In this document: piece after piece, positions 9,227 through 19,501 of the stretch | How the letters are laid out: every line of letters starts with the position of its first letter | Numbering within the stretch: the first letter of the stretch is position 1 | Assembly: GCA_030824275.1 (NCBI GenBank) | Contig: JAVBXY010000017.1 | Coordinates: forward strand, 104,230-168,229 | DNA length: 64,000 nt | Direction of reading: 5' to 3' | DNA from: Rhodocyclaceae bacterium | Lineage (GTDB): Bacteria > Pseudomonadota > Gammaproteobacteria > Burkholderiales > Rhodocyclaceae | Notes under the pieces: model-generated | The model's database searches: none | The model's input: the letters and a program-made list of their open reading frames with translations, nothing else | What the model was told of the DNA's origin: nothing | Made by a program: the position numbers and the translations under genes

Positions 9227-10720
9227 ATGTTGCTCTGGTTCGTCGTTCTCTATCTGCTCGTCTCGGTCGGCATCGGCCTGTTCGCCGCGAGGCGGGTGCA
9301 CAACGCCAAGGATTTCGCCATTGCCGGACGCTCTTTGCCGTTTCCGGTGGTCATGGCGACGGTGTTCGCCACCTGGTTTGGTGCCGAATCGATCTTCGGC
9401 ATTTCCTCGACATTTCTCAAGGACGGGCTGGGCGGCGTCGTCGCCGATCCCTTCGGTTCCTCGCTGTGTCTGGTCCTTGCGGGCATCCTGTTCTCGCGTT
9501 ATCTGTACAGGCTCAACATCATCACCCTCGGCGATTTCTATCGCATGCGCTACAACCGCAGCGTCGAGGTCATCACGACCCTGTGCATCGTGGTTTCCTA
9601 TCTCGGCTGGGTGGCTGCCCAGGTCAAGGCGCTGGGGCTGCTGTTTTTCACGGTGACCGATGGCGGTGTCAGCCAGGAGGCCGGTATGGTCCTGGGCATG
9701 GGGCTGGTGCTGACCTATACGGTGTTCGGCGGCATGTTCTCGGTGGCCATCCTCGACTTCGTGCAGATGATCGTCATGCTCGGCGGCCTGCTGTTCATCG
9801 CCGTGCTGGTGGCCGGCAAGGTGGACGGTGGCGCCGGCGCGGTGATCGATAGCGCTGCGGGTGCCGGCAAGTTCAAGTTCTTCCCCGATCCCGATCCTTG
9901 GCTGTGGCTCACCTTCATCGGCACTGGCGTCACCATGATGTTCGGCTCCATTCCGCAGCAGGACGTATTCCAGCGTGTGTCCTCGGCGAAGAGCGCAAAA
10001 ATCGCCCTCTGGGGCTCGGTGGCCGGTGCCGCCCTGTATTTCGTCTTCACCTTCGTCCCCATGTTCATCGCCTACGCCGGCACCATGATCGATCCAGCCC
10101 TGGGCGGCATGGTGGAAACCGAGGCCGAACTGATTGTGCCGACCCTGGTGACCAGGCACACACCGCTGATTGCCCAGGTGTTCTTCTACGGTGCCGTACT
10201 CTCAGCGATCATGAGCACCGCCTCGGCTACCCTGCTGGCACCATCGGTGACCTTTTCCGAGAACATCCTGCGCGGGGTCTTGCCGAGCATGGGCGACCAT
10301 CGTTTCCTGCTTGTGATGCGTGCCTCCCTGGTGGTGTTTTCCCTCCTGGTGCTCGGCTTCGCCCTCAACTCCGACGCCTCGATTTTCAAGATGGTCGAGA
10401 ACGCCTACAAGATCACCCTGGCTGGCGCCTTCGTGCCTTTGGTCTTCGGCATCCTCTGGCGGCGCTCTACCACCCAGGGGGCCTTGGCGGCGATCTTCGG
10501 CGGCCTGGTGTCCTGGATACTCGTCGAGCTGCTGATTGGCGAGGCCAGCCCGGTGCCACCCCAGCTCATTGGCCTGCTGATCTCGACGCTGGGCATGCTC
10601 GCTGGCTCGCTGCTGCCCCAGTGGGTCGGCCATCGCCTGCCGGAACGGGACATCCATGCCCTGATGCATCACCACGCCGCCTCGCTGTCGCACCATGCCG
10701 AGCCGGAACACCGGCATTAG
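9227..10720 (+). CDS. Sodium:solute symporter (SSS family)
   Basis: 497 residues with about 13 hydrophobic segments and the SSS architecture: KDFAIAGRSLPF after the first helix, ATWFGAESIFG, LGDFYRMRYNRSVE, and the GSIPQQDVFQRVSSAKS signature. It imports a small organic solute with Na+; the substrate (for example a carboxylate, proline or pantothenate) cannot be inferred. The C-terminal tail is histidine-rich (HALMHHHAASLSHHAEPEHRH), possibly a metal-sensing or merely variable tail. The start at ATG 9227 places the first membrane helix directly at the N-terminus. Its stop is 3 bases before the next gene. Confidence 0.88.
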   Translation: MLLWFVVLYLLVSVGIGLFAARRVHNAKDFAIAGRSLPFPVVMATVFATWFGAESIFGISSTFLKDGLGGVVADPFGSSLCLVLAGILFSRYLYRLNIITLGDFYRMRYNRSVEVITTLCIVVSYLGWVAAQVKALGLLFFTVTDGGVSQEAGMVLGMGLVLTYTVFGGMFSVAILDFVQMIVMLGGLLFIAVLVAGKVDGGAGAVIDSAAGAGKFKFFPDPDPWLWLTFIGTGVTMMFGSIPQQDVFQRVSSAKSAKIALWGSVAGAALYFVFTFVPMFIAYAGTMIDPALGGMVETEAELIVPTLVTRHTPLIAQVFFYGAVLSAIMSTASATLLAPSVTFSENILRGVLPSMGDHRFLLVMRASLVVFSLLVLGFALNSDASIFKMVENAYKITLAGAFVPLVFGILWRRSTTQGALAAIFGGLVSWILVELLIGEASPVPPQLIGLLISTLGMLAGSLLPQWVGHRLPERDIHALMHHHAASLSHHAEPEHRH

Positions 10721-10723
10721 GTT

Positions 10724-11833
10724 TTGGCCGAAAAGCAGACTCCCTACGAGTTGCTGGGCCTGAGCGACAAGGCCCGGCCGGAGGAGATTCGGGATGCCTA
10801 CGAGGCTTGTCGCCTGGCCTTGGAGGCCGAAACGGACGGCGAAGAGCGACGCAACCGGCTGGCCTTTCTCCAGCATGCCCGCGATCTTCTGCTTGATCCG
10901 CGCAAGCGTGCGCTGCACGACCATCAGAGCCGGCACAGTGCCGTGCCGGCGGTGCGGCAACGTCGCTCCGTCCTCCCCTTCGCCGTCCTCGCTGTGCTTG
11001 CTGCTGGAGCCTATCCGACCTGGCGCATGCTGACGCCGTCGCCTGTCGCGGCGGTGGTCGCCGTGTCGACGGTGAATGCCGCGACGACCGCGACCAAGCC
11101 TGCTCCGGCGCCACCTTTGCCGAAACTGGAAGAGGTCGAAGCCCTGATCGGCGCGGATGGCACGGGCGCTGTTGCCTCCGCTGCACCCCCGGCCCCGGCG
11201 ACCCCGCCGCCCCTCAAGTCGCTCGCCGAAGCCCCTCATGGTGGCCTGATCGGCAAGATCCTCGACTCGACCTATTTGATCGTCGGTGGCTATGGTTTCG
11301 GTACCGGCGTTGTTATCGACAATGACCGCCTGCTTACCAACTGCCACGTTGTTGCCCCCAATGTGTTGAAGGGACCGATCTACGCCATCAGCCCGGTGAC
11401 GCAGCAGCGTACCCGCATCGCCGCAGCCGCCTTTCTGGTCAAGGAAGACGCCTGTGTGGTGCATGCCCCGGGCCTGAACGGCAAACCCATCGCAATGGGC
11501 GATGCCGACCGGCTGCCGCGATTGGCGCCGATCCACAACGTGGGCTTTGCCGACGGCCGCCTGATCGCCTCTCAGGGGCAATTGATCGGCCTGCTCCAGC
11601 GTCACGGCCAGACCTATCTCGCCTCCAGCAACTACTGCGACCACGGTGTTTCCGGTGGTCCGCTGGTCGATGAAGAGGGGCGCCTGGTCGGACTTACCTC
11701 CGGTGGATTGAAGGATCGCAGCATCTGCTTCTCCCTCACCGCCGAAACGGCGCGACAGGTGCTGTCCCAGACCCTGATCGCCATCGACGCTTTTCCCACC
11801 AACTATATGACCAACCTCGCCCGTCGCTGGTGA
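10724..11833 (+). CDS. J-like domain / trypsin-like serine protease fusion
   Basis: 369 residues. Residues 6-70 look like a DnaJ J-domain (PYELLGLSDKARPEEIRDAY ... LLLDPRKRALHD) but the HPD tripeptide is missing. A membrane helix follows (about 84-105), then an alanine/proline linker, then a trypsin-like domain (about 180-365) with the triad visible as TNCHVVA (His), KEDACVV (Asp) and GVSGGPLVD (Ser). The predicted topology is a cytoplasmic J-like domain with the protease in the periplasm, comparable to DegS-like anchored proteases without PDZ. The start is a TTG, 3 bases after the symporter stop. The combination is unusual. Confidence 0.8.
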   Translation: MAEKQTPYELLGLSDKARPEEIRDAYEACRLALEAETDGEERRNRLAFLQHARDLLLDPRKRALHDHQSRHSAVPAVRQRRSVLPFAVLAVLAAGAYPTWRMLTPSPVAAVVAVSTVNAATTATKPAPAPPLPKLEEVEALIGADGTGAVASAAPPAPATPPPLKSLAEAPHGGLIGKILDSTYLIVGGYGFGTGVVIDNDRLLTNCHVVAPNVLKGPIYAISPVTQQRTRIAAAAFLVKEDACVVHAPGLNGKPIAMGDADRLPRLAPIHNVGFADGRLIASQGQLIGLLQRHGQTYLASSNYCDHGVSGGPLVDEEGRLVGLTSGGLKDRSICFSLTAETARQVLSQTLIAIDAFPTNYMTNLARRW

Positions 11834-11837
11834 GCCC

Positions 11838-12902
11838 ATGAACCAAGGCCACCGCACCCATCTGACGCTCTACCTGAGCTGCGGCTATGCGCTGCTCATT
11901 GTCTACGCCAGCTTGTATCCACTGACCGGCTGGCGCGACAGCGGCGGCGAGTTGCTGGCCTTCGTCACCGCCGCCTGGCCGCGCTACTACACAGCCTTCG
12001 ATATCGCCACCAATGCCCTGGCCTATGTTCCTCTCGGCTTCTTCTGCGCTGCGGCCCTGCGCTGGCGTCTGCCGCCATTGCTTGCTGCGCTGGCGGCCCT
12101 GCTGTTCGGCGGGCTGCTCAGCTTCGGCCTAGAATTTGCGCAGAACTACCTAAGCAGTCGCGTGCCTTCCAATCTCGACCTTGCCAGCAATGCGCTCGGT
12201 GCGCTCATCGGCGGACTGGCCGGCGCCCGCTGGGGACGTGGCCTCGACAGCGGCCGCCTGGCCCGCTGGCGGCGACAGTTCGTCGCCCGTGGCTATGGTG
12301 TCGATGCCGGCCTGGTGCTGGTCGGTGCCTGGTTGCTGACCCAGCTGTCTCCCGAAACCCTGCTCTTCGGCAGTGGCAATCTGCGCCAGATGCTCGGCCT
12401 GCCGCCGGCCCAGCCCTTCGCCGTGGACCACTTCGTCGATGTCGAGGCCGCCATCGCCGCCACCGGCCTGCTCGCTGGCGGCCTGGTGGCCACGCTGTTG
12501 CTGCGCCGACGTGCCCGCTGGCTGGTGGCCGGGCTTTTCGTCACCGCCGCCTTGCTGAAAATGCTCGCCCATGCGCTGCTCATGGGGCCGCCGGCCGCCA
12601 TCGCCTGGATCACTCCGGGCAATGCCTCCGGTATTGGAGTCGGCCTGGCCCTCTGGTGGGCCGCCAGTTTTCTCGCGCCGCCCATGCAGCGCGCCATCGC
12701 CGCCCTGGCCCTGCTGCTGGCCACCGTGATGGTCAACGTCGCCCCGGAAAATCCTTATCTTGCGAATACCCTGCAAGTCTGGAACCCCGGCCAGTTTCTC
12801 AATTTCAACGGCCTCACGCGCCTCGTCTGCTCGCTGTGGCCCTTCCTCGCCCTGCCCTGGCTGATGCTCTACCGACCGGAACGCCATGACACACACTTCT
12901 GA
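11838..12902 (+). CDS. VanZ family membrane protein
   Basis: 354 residues with many hydrophobic helices. The N-terminal half matches VanZ-like proteins: YASLYPLTGW, FDIATNALAYVPLGF, and SFGLEFAQNYLSSRVPSNLD, whose ExxQ/RxxxxxD pattern is typical. VanZ relatives affect teicoplanin resistance in Gram-positives, but the role in proteobacteria is not defined. The C-terminal half adds further helices. It overlaps the start of the MazG-like gene by 17 bases, so the run 9227-15124 may be one transcription unit. Confidence 0.82.
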   Translation: MNQGHRTHLTLYLSCGYALLIVYASLYPLTGWRDSGGELLAFVTAAWPRYYTAFDIATNALAYVPLGFFCAAALRWRLPPLLAALAALLFGGLLSFGLEFAQNYLSSRVPSNLDLASNALGALIGGLAGARWGRGLDSGRLARWRRQFVARGYGVDAGLVLVGAWLLTQLSPETLLFGSGNLRQMLGLPPAQPFAVDHFVDVEAAIAATGLLAGGLVATLLLRRRARWLVAGLFVTAALLKMLAHALLMGPPAAIAWITPGNASGIGVGLALWWAASFLAPPMQRAIAALALLLATVMVNVAPENPYLANTLQVWNPGQFLNFNGLTRLVCSLWPFLALPWLMLYRPERHDTHF

Positions 12903-13230
12903 TCCGATCCCCGACCTGCGGGCCCTGCGCGATGCCCTGCGCACTTTCTGCGCCGAGCGTGACTGGCATCGCTATCACACGCCGAAGAATCTGGTCATGG
13001 CCCTTTCCGTCGAGGCTGCCGAACTGGTCGAGCATTTCCAGTGGGCCACTCCCGAGGAAAGCCTGAACCTCGCCCCGGAGAAACGCGGCGAGGTCGCCGA
13101 CGAAATTGCCGACGTGCTGATCTACCTCACCGAACTGGCCGACGTGCTCGATATCGACATGCTCGCCGCCGCCCGTGCCAAGATGGTAAAAAACGCCCTC
13201 AAATATCCCGCCCCCAAGAAAGAATCATGA
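12886..13230 (+). CDS. MazG-like nucleotide pyrophosphohydrolase
   Basis: 114 residues. The MazG/RS21-C6 fold is recognisable by VEAAELVEHFQW (the ExxE half) and DEIADVLIYLTELADVLDID (the ExxD half), which bind Mg2+ and hydrolyse non-canonical or excess (d)NTPs to monophosphates. Length fits the single-domain dCTP-pyrophosphatase-like group. It overlaps VanZ upstream and the ferredoxin-like gene downstream (ATGA). Confidence 0.87.
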   Translation: MTHTSDPIPDLRALRDALRTFCAERDWHRYHTPKNLVMALSVEAAELVEHFQWATPEESLNLAPEKRGEVADEIADVLIYLTELADVLDIDMLAAARAKMVKNALKYPAPKKES

Positions 13231-13535
13231 GCTACTTCAAGCACCACCTGTTTTTCTGCACCAATCAGCGCGCCAACGGCGAAGCCTGCTGCGCCAATCA
13301 CGGCGCTGGCGACATGCGCGACTACGCCAAGAACCGCATCAAGACCATGGCCGACCAGATCGACGGCAGCGTCCGCGTGAATAACGCCGGCTGCCTCGCC
13401 CGTTGCGACGAAGGCCCGGTCATGGTCATCTACCCTGAAGCAGTCTGGTACACCTTCGTGGACAAGGAAGACATCGACGAAATCATCGACGAGCATCTGG
13501 TGCATGGCCGCGTCGTCGAACGTCTCAAGGTCTGA
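13227..13535 (+). CDS. Thioredoxin-like [2Fe-2S] ferredoxin
   Basis: 102 residues. Cysteines in FFCTNQRANGEACC and NNAGCLARCDEGPVMVIYPE match the thioredoxin-fold 2Fe-2S ferredoxin family (NuoE C-terminal-like, COG3411), widespread in proteobacteria. The ATG at 13227 overlaps the stop of the MazG-like gene by four bases. The electron-transfer partner is not evident from its neighbours. Confidence 0.87.
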   Translation: MSYFKHHLFFCTNQRANGEACCANHGAGDMRDYAKNRIKTMADQIDGSVRVNNAGCLARCDEGPVMVIYPEAVWYTFVDKEDIDEIIDEHLVHGRVVERLKV

Positions 13536-13544
13536 GGTCCGGGC

Positions 13545-14176
13545 ATGTCGCTGCATGAACGTCAAATGCTCGATGGCCCCGACGGCAAGATCGAGGTCTT
13601 CGTCGAACGGCAGGAAATTCCGCAGGGCATCGCCCTGATCGCCCACCCGCACCCGCTCTTCGGCGGCACGGCGGACAACAAGGTGGTCACCACCCTGGCG
13701 CGCACCTTCCGCGATCTCGGCTGCATCACCCTGCGCCCCAGCTTCCGTGGCGTCGGCGGTAGCGAGGGCGAACACGACCACGGTGATGCTGAGACCGAAG
13801 ACCTGCTGGCCGTCCATGCCTGGGCACGGCAGCAGTTCGGCGATCTGCCCGTCTACCTCGCCGGCTTCTCCTTCGGCGCCTTCGTCACCACCCGTGTCGC
13901 CAAGCGCCTGGCCGATGCCGGCGATCCGGCCCGACGCCTGGTACTGGTCGGTACTGCCGCTGGCTTTGTCGAGGGGGCCCGCAGCTACGAGACCGAGGCC
14001 GTCACCACCGACACCATCGTCATCCACGGTGACCGCGACGACACCGTGAAGCTCGCCAACGTCCTCGCCTGGGCCGAGCCGCTGCAAGTGCCGGTCGTCG
14101 TCGTCCCTGGCGCTGACCATTTCTTCCATCGCAAGCTGCATATCCTGCGCGATATCGTCCATCGCGCCTGGCACCG

Positions 14177-14180
<4 letters not shown>
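13545..14180 (+). CDS. Alpha/beta hydrolase (COG2945-type)
   Basis: 211 residues with an alpha/beta-hydrolase core: oxyanion-region HPHPLFGGT near residue 37, nucleophile elbow GFSFG, an acid in GDRDDTV and a late histidine in [10 protein letters not shown], so all triad residues are present. This compact group is common in proteobacteria and its substrate is unknown. The last four bases overlap the start of the ABC ATPase gene (GTGA). Confidence 0.87.
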
Positions 14181-15123
<943 letters not shown>

Positions 15124-15124
<1 letters not shown>

Positions 15125-15148
15125 AAAGTCGGCGCTGGCGATACGGCG
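15124..15148 (+). repeat. 25-bp dispersed repeat, copy 2
   Basis: Perfect core with triplet GAT. It begins on the last base of the ABC ATPase stop codon and precedes the two genes that separate the ATPase from its permease. Confidence 0.85.
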
Positions 15149-15195
15149 ACACGGCGGTGTTGCTCGCGCCGGACCTTGCTACTGGAGATATCCGA

Positions 15196-15837
15196 GTGAC
15201 GCATTGCCTTATCGATCACATCACGGTTACTGCACCCACGCTGGAATCCGGCGCGGCCTTCGTACGTGGTGTGCTGGGCGTCGAGCCGCAAACCGGCGGC
15301 GAACATCCCCGCATGGGGACGCACAACCTGCTGCTGCGGCTGGGCGATTCCCTGTTCCTCGAAGTCATTGCGGAGAACCCCGAGGCGCCTGCGCCGGCAA
15401 GGCCGCGCTGGTTCGCGCTCGACACCTTGCGTGCGGACTCGGCACCGGCGCTCGCCACCTGGGTGGCGCGCACGCCTGACATTCGTTCGACGCTTGCCGG
15501 GAGCACCGAGGCGCTTGGCAGCATCGAGCCCATGAGTCGCGGCGGACTCGACTGGCTCATCACCATTCCCGCCGATGGCACCTTGCCCTTGAACGGTGTC
15601 GCCCCAGCCCTGATCGAATGGCCGGGCGGCGTGCATCCCGCCGCGAGACTTACGGATCACGGTCTGTCGCTGGCCAGACTCGAACTCTTTAACCCCGAGC
15701 CCGCACGCATTTCGCGCTTGCTACTGTCCATCGGCCTGGAAGGCCCTTGTCCGATTGTCGTTTTGCCCTCACGTGATGGGCAAGTGACATGCCTGGCTGC
15801 GCATATCAACACGCCACGGGGCCCCCGTGTGCTTTGA
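15196..15837 (+). CDS. VOC/glyoxalase-like domain protein
   Basis: 213 residues from a GTG at 15196, with a ribosome-binding site (GGAG) about eight bases upstream. It resembles the Glyoxalase_3-like group of the VOC fold: DHITVTAPTLESGAAFVRG at the N-terminus and LGDSLFLEVIAENP. Members bind a metal, but the function of this branch is not known. It and the DUF167 gene interrupt the ABC ATPase/permease pair and lie just after a dispersed-repeat copy, which suggests later insertion. Confidence 0.72.
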   Translation: MTHCLIDHITVTAPTLESGAAFVRGVLGVEPQTGGEHPRMGTHNLLLRLGDSLFLEVIAENPEAPAPARPRWFALDTLRADSAPALATWVARTPDIRSTLAGSTEALGSIEPMSRGGLDWLITIPADGTLPLNGVAPALIEWPGGVHPAARLTDHGLSLARLELFNPEPARISRLLLSIGLEGPCPIVVLPSRDGQVTCLAAHINTPRGPRVL

Positions 15838-15864
15838 TCGTGATCGTGCCAAGGCGAATGCGGG

Positions 15865-16218
15865 ATGAAAACCAGAAAGCCACGGCATGAACCCAAGGCG
15901 GTGCCCAAGGGCGATGAGCTCGCCTCCTTTTGCGCCTGGGAAGGCGACACCCTGGTGCTCAACATCCTTGGCACCCCCGGCGCGAAGCGGGATGCGATTG
16001 GCAAGGTCAAGGGCAAGCAGTTGGGCGTGAGCGTTACCGCCCAACCCGTGGCCGGCCGCGCCACTGATCACATGGTCCGGTTCCTGGCCGAAGAATTCGG
16101 CGTCACGCCCAAGGACATCACGGTCGTTTTTGGCCGCTTCAACGTCAATAAGCAGTTACGCATCAATGCGCCCCGACGGCTTCCACCGGTGATCGCCAAA
16201 GCCAAACCGGCGGGCTGA
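15865..16218 (+). CDS. DUF167 (YggU family) protein
   Basis: 117 residues. The DUF167 core is clear: GTPGAKRDAIG, QPVAGRATDHMVRFLAEEFGV and FGRFNVNKQLRI (usual form G..S..K...I). The function is unknown despite wide conservation. The N-terminal 25 residues (KTRKPRHEPKAVPKGDELAS) are longer and more charged than usual, so an internal start is possible, although no alternative has a better ribosome-binding site. It follows the VOC gene closely. Confidence 0.8.
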   Translation: MKTRKPRHEPKAVPKGDELASFCAWEGDTLVLNILGTPGAKRDAIGKVKGKQLGVSVTAQPVAGRATDHMVRFLAEEFGVTPKDITVVFGRFNVNKQLRINAPRRLPPVIAKAKPAG

Positions 16219-16242
16219 TTTCCGGACCGGGCCATTCCTGTC

Positions 16243-16261
16243 AGCGGGATAGAATCCCGCT
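16243..16261. other. Inverted repeat upstream of the ABC permease
   Basis: AGCGGGAT-AGA-ATCCCGCT, a perfect 8-bp inverted repeat with a 3-base loop, 20 bases before the permease start. It could be a hairpin separating the inserted DUF167 gene from the permease or an operator; there is no T-run after it. Confidence 0.4.
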
Positions 16262-16281
16262 GCGTCTCTCCCGGAGTTCTC

Positions 16282-17076
16282 ATGCAACTTGCCCTGCCTC
16301 ATCTGGTCCAACTGCCTCAGTTGTCCTTCCGCGCCTTCGCCGTCTGGCGGCGCAACTTCCTGGTCTGGAAGAAGCTCGCCATTCCCTCCCTGCTAGGCAA
16401 TCTGGCCGACCCGATGATCTATCTCTTCGGTCTCGGTTATGGTCTCGGTGGCCTGCTGCCGCAGGTGGCGGGCGTGTCCTACATTGCCTTTCTCGCCAGC
16501 GGCACGGTGTGCGCCTCCACCATGAACGCAGCCTCCTTCGAGGCGCTGTATTCGGCCTTTTCGCGCATGCATGTGCAAAAGACCTGGGAGTCGATCATGA
16601 ATGCGCCGGTGTCGCTGGACGACGTGGTGACTGGCGAACTGCTCTGGGCGGCGGCAAAGGCCACGCTGTCGGGCACGGCCATTCTGGTAGTGATCTCGGC
16701 CCTGGGTTTCGTGGCTTCGCCGATGGCCCTGTGGGCCTTGCCGGTGATCTTCCTCACCGGCCTGTGCTTCGCCGCCCTGGGCCTGATCGTCACGGCGCTG
16801 GCACCATCCTACGATTTCTTCATGTACTACTTCACGCTGTTCATCACGCCCATGGTCTTGCTGTGCGGCGTGTTCTTCCCGCCGGACCAGTTGCCGCCGC
16901 TGGTGCAGATAGTGGGCGCCTGGCTGCCCCTGACCCATGCCGTGGCGCTGGTGCGGCCGCTGCTGTTCGGCGAGCTGCCGCAAAACATCCTCCTGCATCT
17001 GGCGGCCTTGCTCGGCGTGGCGCTGGTCGCCTTCTGGATCGCGCTGAGCCTGACGCGGCGGCGTCTGCTCAAGTAG
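16282..17076 (+). CDS. ABC transporter permease, NodJ-type
   Basis: 264 residues with six hydrophobic segments of the ABC-2 type. Typical NodJ features are [15 protein letters not shown] at the N-terminus, [27 protein letters not shown] and the late [12 protein letters not shown] segment. It is the natural partner of the ATPase at 14177, together forming an efflux ABC transporter in the inner membrane. The start ATG at 16282 is preceded by a GGAG site. It is separated from its ATPase by about 1.15 kb of extra genes. Confidence 0.9.
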   Translation: MQLALPHLVQLPQLSFRAFAVWRRNFLVWKKLAIPSLLGNLADPMIYLFGLGYGLGGLLPQVAGVSYIAFLASGTVCASTMNAASFEALYSAFSRMHVQKTWESIMNAPVSLDDVVTGELLWAAAKATLSGTAILVVISALGFVASPMALWALPVIFLTGLCFAALGLIVTALAPSYDFFMYYFTLFITPMVLLCGVFFPPDQLPPLVQIVGAWLPLTHAVALVRPLLFGELPQNILLHLAALLGVALVAFWIALSLTRRRLLK

Positions 17077-17106
17077 CGCGGGGTGGCTGGGGGTAAAATG
17101 TTCCCC

Positions 17107-17322
17107 ATGTCTTCCCCTACGCTGGAACTCACCATCAACGGCCAGCCCGAGCGCCTGGCCGCACCGCTTTCCGTCGCTGCCCTGCTGGCGGCGCGGGGGC
17201 TGGCGGGCAAACGCGTGGCCGTCGAGCGCAATGGCGAGATCGTGCCGAAAGGCCGACACGAAGAGACCCATCTCGCTGCTGGCGACCGCATTGAAATCGT
17301 CGTCGCCGTCGGCGGCGGCTGA
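17107..17322 (+). CDS. thiS: Sulfur carrier protein ThiS
   Basis: 71 residues of ubiquitin-like fold ending in the diagnostic Gly-Gly (VVAVGGG), the C-terminus that is adenylated and converted to a thiocarboxylate during thiazole synthesis for thiamine. ATG 17107 gives the usual length; an in-frame ATG at 17098 would add three residues. It is followed by thiG after 22 bases. No TPP riboswitch is visible upstream. Confidence 0.9.
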   Translation: MSSPTLELTINGQPERLAAPLSVAALLAARGLAGKRVAVERNGEIVPKGRHEETHLAAGDRIEIVVAVGGG

Positions 17323-17344
17323 CACATCGTTTCCACTGGACATC

Positions 17345-18133
17345 ATGACCACTGACGCACTCGTAATCGCCGGCAAGGCCTATCGTTCCCGTTTGCTCGT
17401 CGGCACCGGCAAGTACAAGGACTTCGCCGAGACCCGCGCCGCCATCGACGCCTCCGGCGCCGAGATCATCACCGTCGCCATCCGCCGCACCAACATCGGC
17501 CAGGAACCGGGCCAGCCGTCCATCCTTGAAGCGCTGCCGCCATCGCAATTCACCATCCTGCCCAACACGGCGGGCTGCTTCACCGCCGACGAAGCGGTGC
17601 GCACCCTGCGCCTGGGCCGCGAACTGCTCGACGGCCATTCGCTGGTCAAGCTGGAAGTGCTGGGCGACAAGGAGACCCTGTTCCCCAACATGCCCGAGAC
17701 CCTGAAGGCCGCCGAGACGCTGGTCAAGGACGGCTTTCAGGTCATGGTCTATTGCGCCGACGATCCCATCCAGGCGAGGATGCTCGAGGACATTGGCTGC
17801 GTCGCCATCATGCCGCTGGCCTCGCTGATCGGCTCCGGCATGGGCATCCTCAATCCGTGGAACCTCAAGCTGATCATCGAGCAGGCCAGGGTGCCGGTGC
17901 TGGTCGATGCCGGCGTCGGTACCGCATCCGACGCGGCCATCGCCATGGAACTGGGCTGCGACGGCGTGCTGATGAATACGGCCATTGCGTCTGCGCAAAA
18001 CCCGGTGCTGATGGCCAGTGCCATGAAGAAGGCCGTCGAGGCCGGGCGCGAAGCCTTCCTCGCCGGCCGCATGCCGAAGAAGTTCTATGCCGCCACGCCC
18101 AGCTCACCCGTCGGCGGCCTGATCGGCAAGTAA
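17345..18133 (+). CDS. thiG: Thiazole synthase ThiG
   Basis: 262 residues. A TIM-barrel enzyme joining deoxyxylulose phosphate, dehydroglycine and ThiS thiocarboxylate to make the thiamine thiazole phosphate. Characteristic segments are [48 protein letters not shown] (catalytic lysine), [18 protein letters not shown] and [20 protein letters not shown]. The ATG at 17345 matches the family N-terminus. It works with ThiS encoded just upstream. Confidence 0.96.
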   Translation: MTTDALVIAGKAYRSRLLVGTGKYKDFAETRAAIDASGAEIITVAIRRTNIGQEPGQPSILEALPPSQFTILPNTAGCFTADEAVRTLRLGRELLDGHSLVKLEVLGDKETLFPNMPETLKAAETLVKDGFQVMVYCADDPIQARMLEDIGCVAIMPLASLIGSGMGILNPWNLKLIIEQARVPVLVDAGVGTASDAAIAMELGCDGVLMNTAIASAQNPVLMASAMKKAVEAGREAFLAGRMPKKFYAATPSSPVGGLIGK

Positions 18134-18140
18134 GGTGGCA

Positions 18141-18809
18141 ATGAAGCGTCCGTTCGTTCTTGCGCTGTGCGTTTGCCTGCTGGCGAGCGCGCGCGCCGAG
18201 GAGCCCTTGCCGCTGACGCACCAGGGCTATGCCTTCGACGAGCCGGGGATATTGATCCGCCAGCGGCTCTTCGGCCTGGCCCATGGTGTGTCGATGCTGG
18301 CGGCGGCCTGTCTCGATCTGCCCGAGCAGTCGCTGGCGATCCAGAACACCTACGCCGCCTGGCATGCCAAGCAGGCCGAGACCATCGCCGTCCTCGTCCG
18401 CGACCTGAGTGCCCATCACTTCGGCAAGCGCGCCGCCGAGGCCAACTGGCAGGATCTGATGCGCGCCCTCAAGCTCAAGGACAGCATCGTGCCTTCGCTG
18501 GGCAGCGTGCCGCTCAAGGAGGCGTGTGCGACGCTGGCCGAAGCGCTGACGCGGCCACGTTACGATTTCGTCGCACTGCTGGCGGAGGCGGACACATTGC
18601 CTGCGCCACCAGCACCGTCCACGCCTCAGGCCGCCTTGCCGGCACCCGAGCCGGCGCTGGCGCCAGCGGCGAGCATGCCTGCTGCTGAGTCGGCCATCGA
18701 CGTCACTGCGGCACCTGCCGCCGAATCCGCCGCCGTGCCTGTCGCCGTCCCGCCAGCGCCGACTTTTGACCCGCCCGCCGCAACCGTCACCGAAACCAGC
18801 CCGCAATGA
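18141..18809 (+). CDS. Exported hypothetical protein with Ala/Pro-rich tail
   Basis: 222 residues with a signal peptide ([20 protein letters not shown]). The central part (about 25-155) is helical with two cysteines ([17 protein letters not shown]) that could form a disulfide. The last 65 residues are low-complexity alanine/proline, including AVPPAPTF, which is encoded by a dispersed-repeat copy read antisense. I do not recognise the family. It starts 7 bases after thiG and overlaps trmB by four bases, so it is probably in the thiS-thiG-trmB transcription unit. Confidence 0.7.
   Translation: MKRPFVLALCVCLLASARAEEPLPLTHQGYAFDEPGILIRQRLFGLAHGVSMLAAACLDLPEQSLAIQNTYAAWHAKQAETIAVLVRDLSAHHFGKRAAEANWQDLMRALKLKDSIVPSLGSVPLKEACATLAEALTRPRYDFVALLAEADTLPAPPAPSTPQAALPAPEPALAPAASMPAAESAIDVTAAPAAESAAVPVAVPPAPTFDPPAATVTETSPQ
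18743..18767 (-). repeat. 25-bp dispersed repeat, copy 3 (in exported hypothetical gene)
   Basis: Perfect core, triplet GGG, reverse orientation. Read antisense in frame as AVPPAPTF near the C-terminus of the host protein. Confidence 0.85.
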
Positions 18810-19501
18810 CCGAAGAGAACAAGGCCCACGGCCACATCCGCAGTTTCGTCCTGCGCCAGGGCCGCGTGTCCGAAGCCCAGCGCCGATTTCACGACGCCGG
18901 CATGCCGCGCTGGGGCATTCCCTATGCGCCGACACTGATCGACCTGCCGACCGTTTTCGGCCGTATCGCCCCGACCATCCTCGAAATCGGCTGCGGCATG
19001 GGCGAGACCACGGCGGCCATCGCCGCCGCCCATCCGCAGAACGACTACATCGGCATCGAAGTGCATACGCCGGGCGTGGGCAGCCTGCTGAAGGAAATCG
19101 ACACCCGCGAATTGAGTAATCTGCGCGTGATCCAGCACGACGCCGTCGAAGTCGTGCGCGACATGCTGGGGCCCGGCCTGCTGGCCGGCATCCATGTCTT
19201 CTTTCCCGATCCCTGGCCGAAGAAGCGGCAGCAGAAGCGCCGCCTGATCCAGCCGCCCTTCGTCTCCCTGCTGGCGCAGCGTCTCGCGCCCGGCGGCTAC
19301 CTGCATTGCGCCACGGATTGGGAGGAGTACGCAGCGCAGATGCTCGAAGTCTTGAGTGCCGAGCCCCTGCTCGAAAACACGGCCACCACCGACACCGGCT
19401 ATGCCCCGCGCCCCGACTACCGCCCCCAGACCAAGTTCGAGACCCGAGGTCTGCGCCTCGGTCACGGCGTCTGGGACGTGGTCTTCCGTCGTAAGCCATG
19501 A
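18806..19501 (+). CDS. trmB: tRNA (guanine-N7-)-methyltransferase TrmB
   Basis: 231 residues. The SAM-binding motif [10 protein letters not shown] and the TrmB signature [16 protein letters not shown] are intact, with the C-terminal TKFETRG segment also typical. It methylates G46 in the variable loop of tRNAs. It overlaps its neighbours by four bases on both sides (ATGA with the upstream gene and with the GGDEF gene). Confidence 0.96.
   Translation: MTEENKAHGHIRSFVLRQGRVSEAQRRFHDAGMPRWGIPYAPTLIDLPTVFGRIAPTILEIGCGMGETTAAIAAAHPQNDYIGIEVHTPGVGSLLKEIDTRELSNLRVIQHDAVEVVRDMLGPGLLAGIHVFFPDPWPKKRQQKRRLIQPPFVSLLAQRLAPGGYLHCATDWEEYAAQMLEVLSAEPLLENTATTDTGYAPRPDYRPQTKFETRGLRLGHGVWDVVFRRKP

Noticed and set aside
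13310..13322. A further repeat copy in the ferredoxin-like gene (CGGCGCTGGCGACATG)
   Set aside because: Only about ten bases match the core; the flanks and the ACGGCG end are missing, so it is chance similarity in coding sequence.
17322..17345. TPP riboswitch near thiS-thiG
   Set aside because: No thi-box sequence is present and the genes directly follow the ABC permease.
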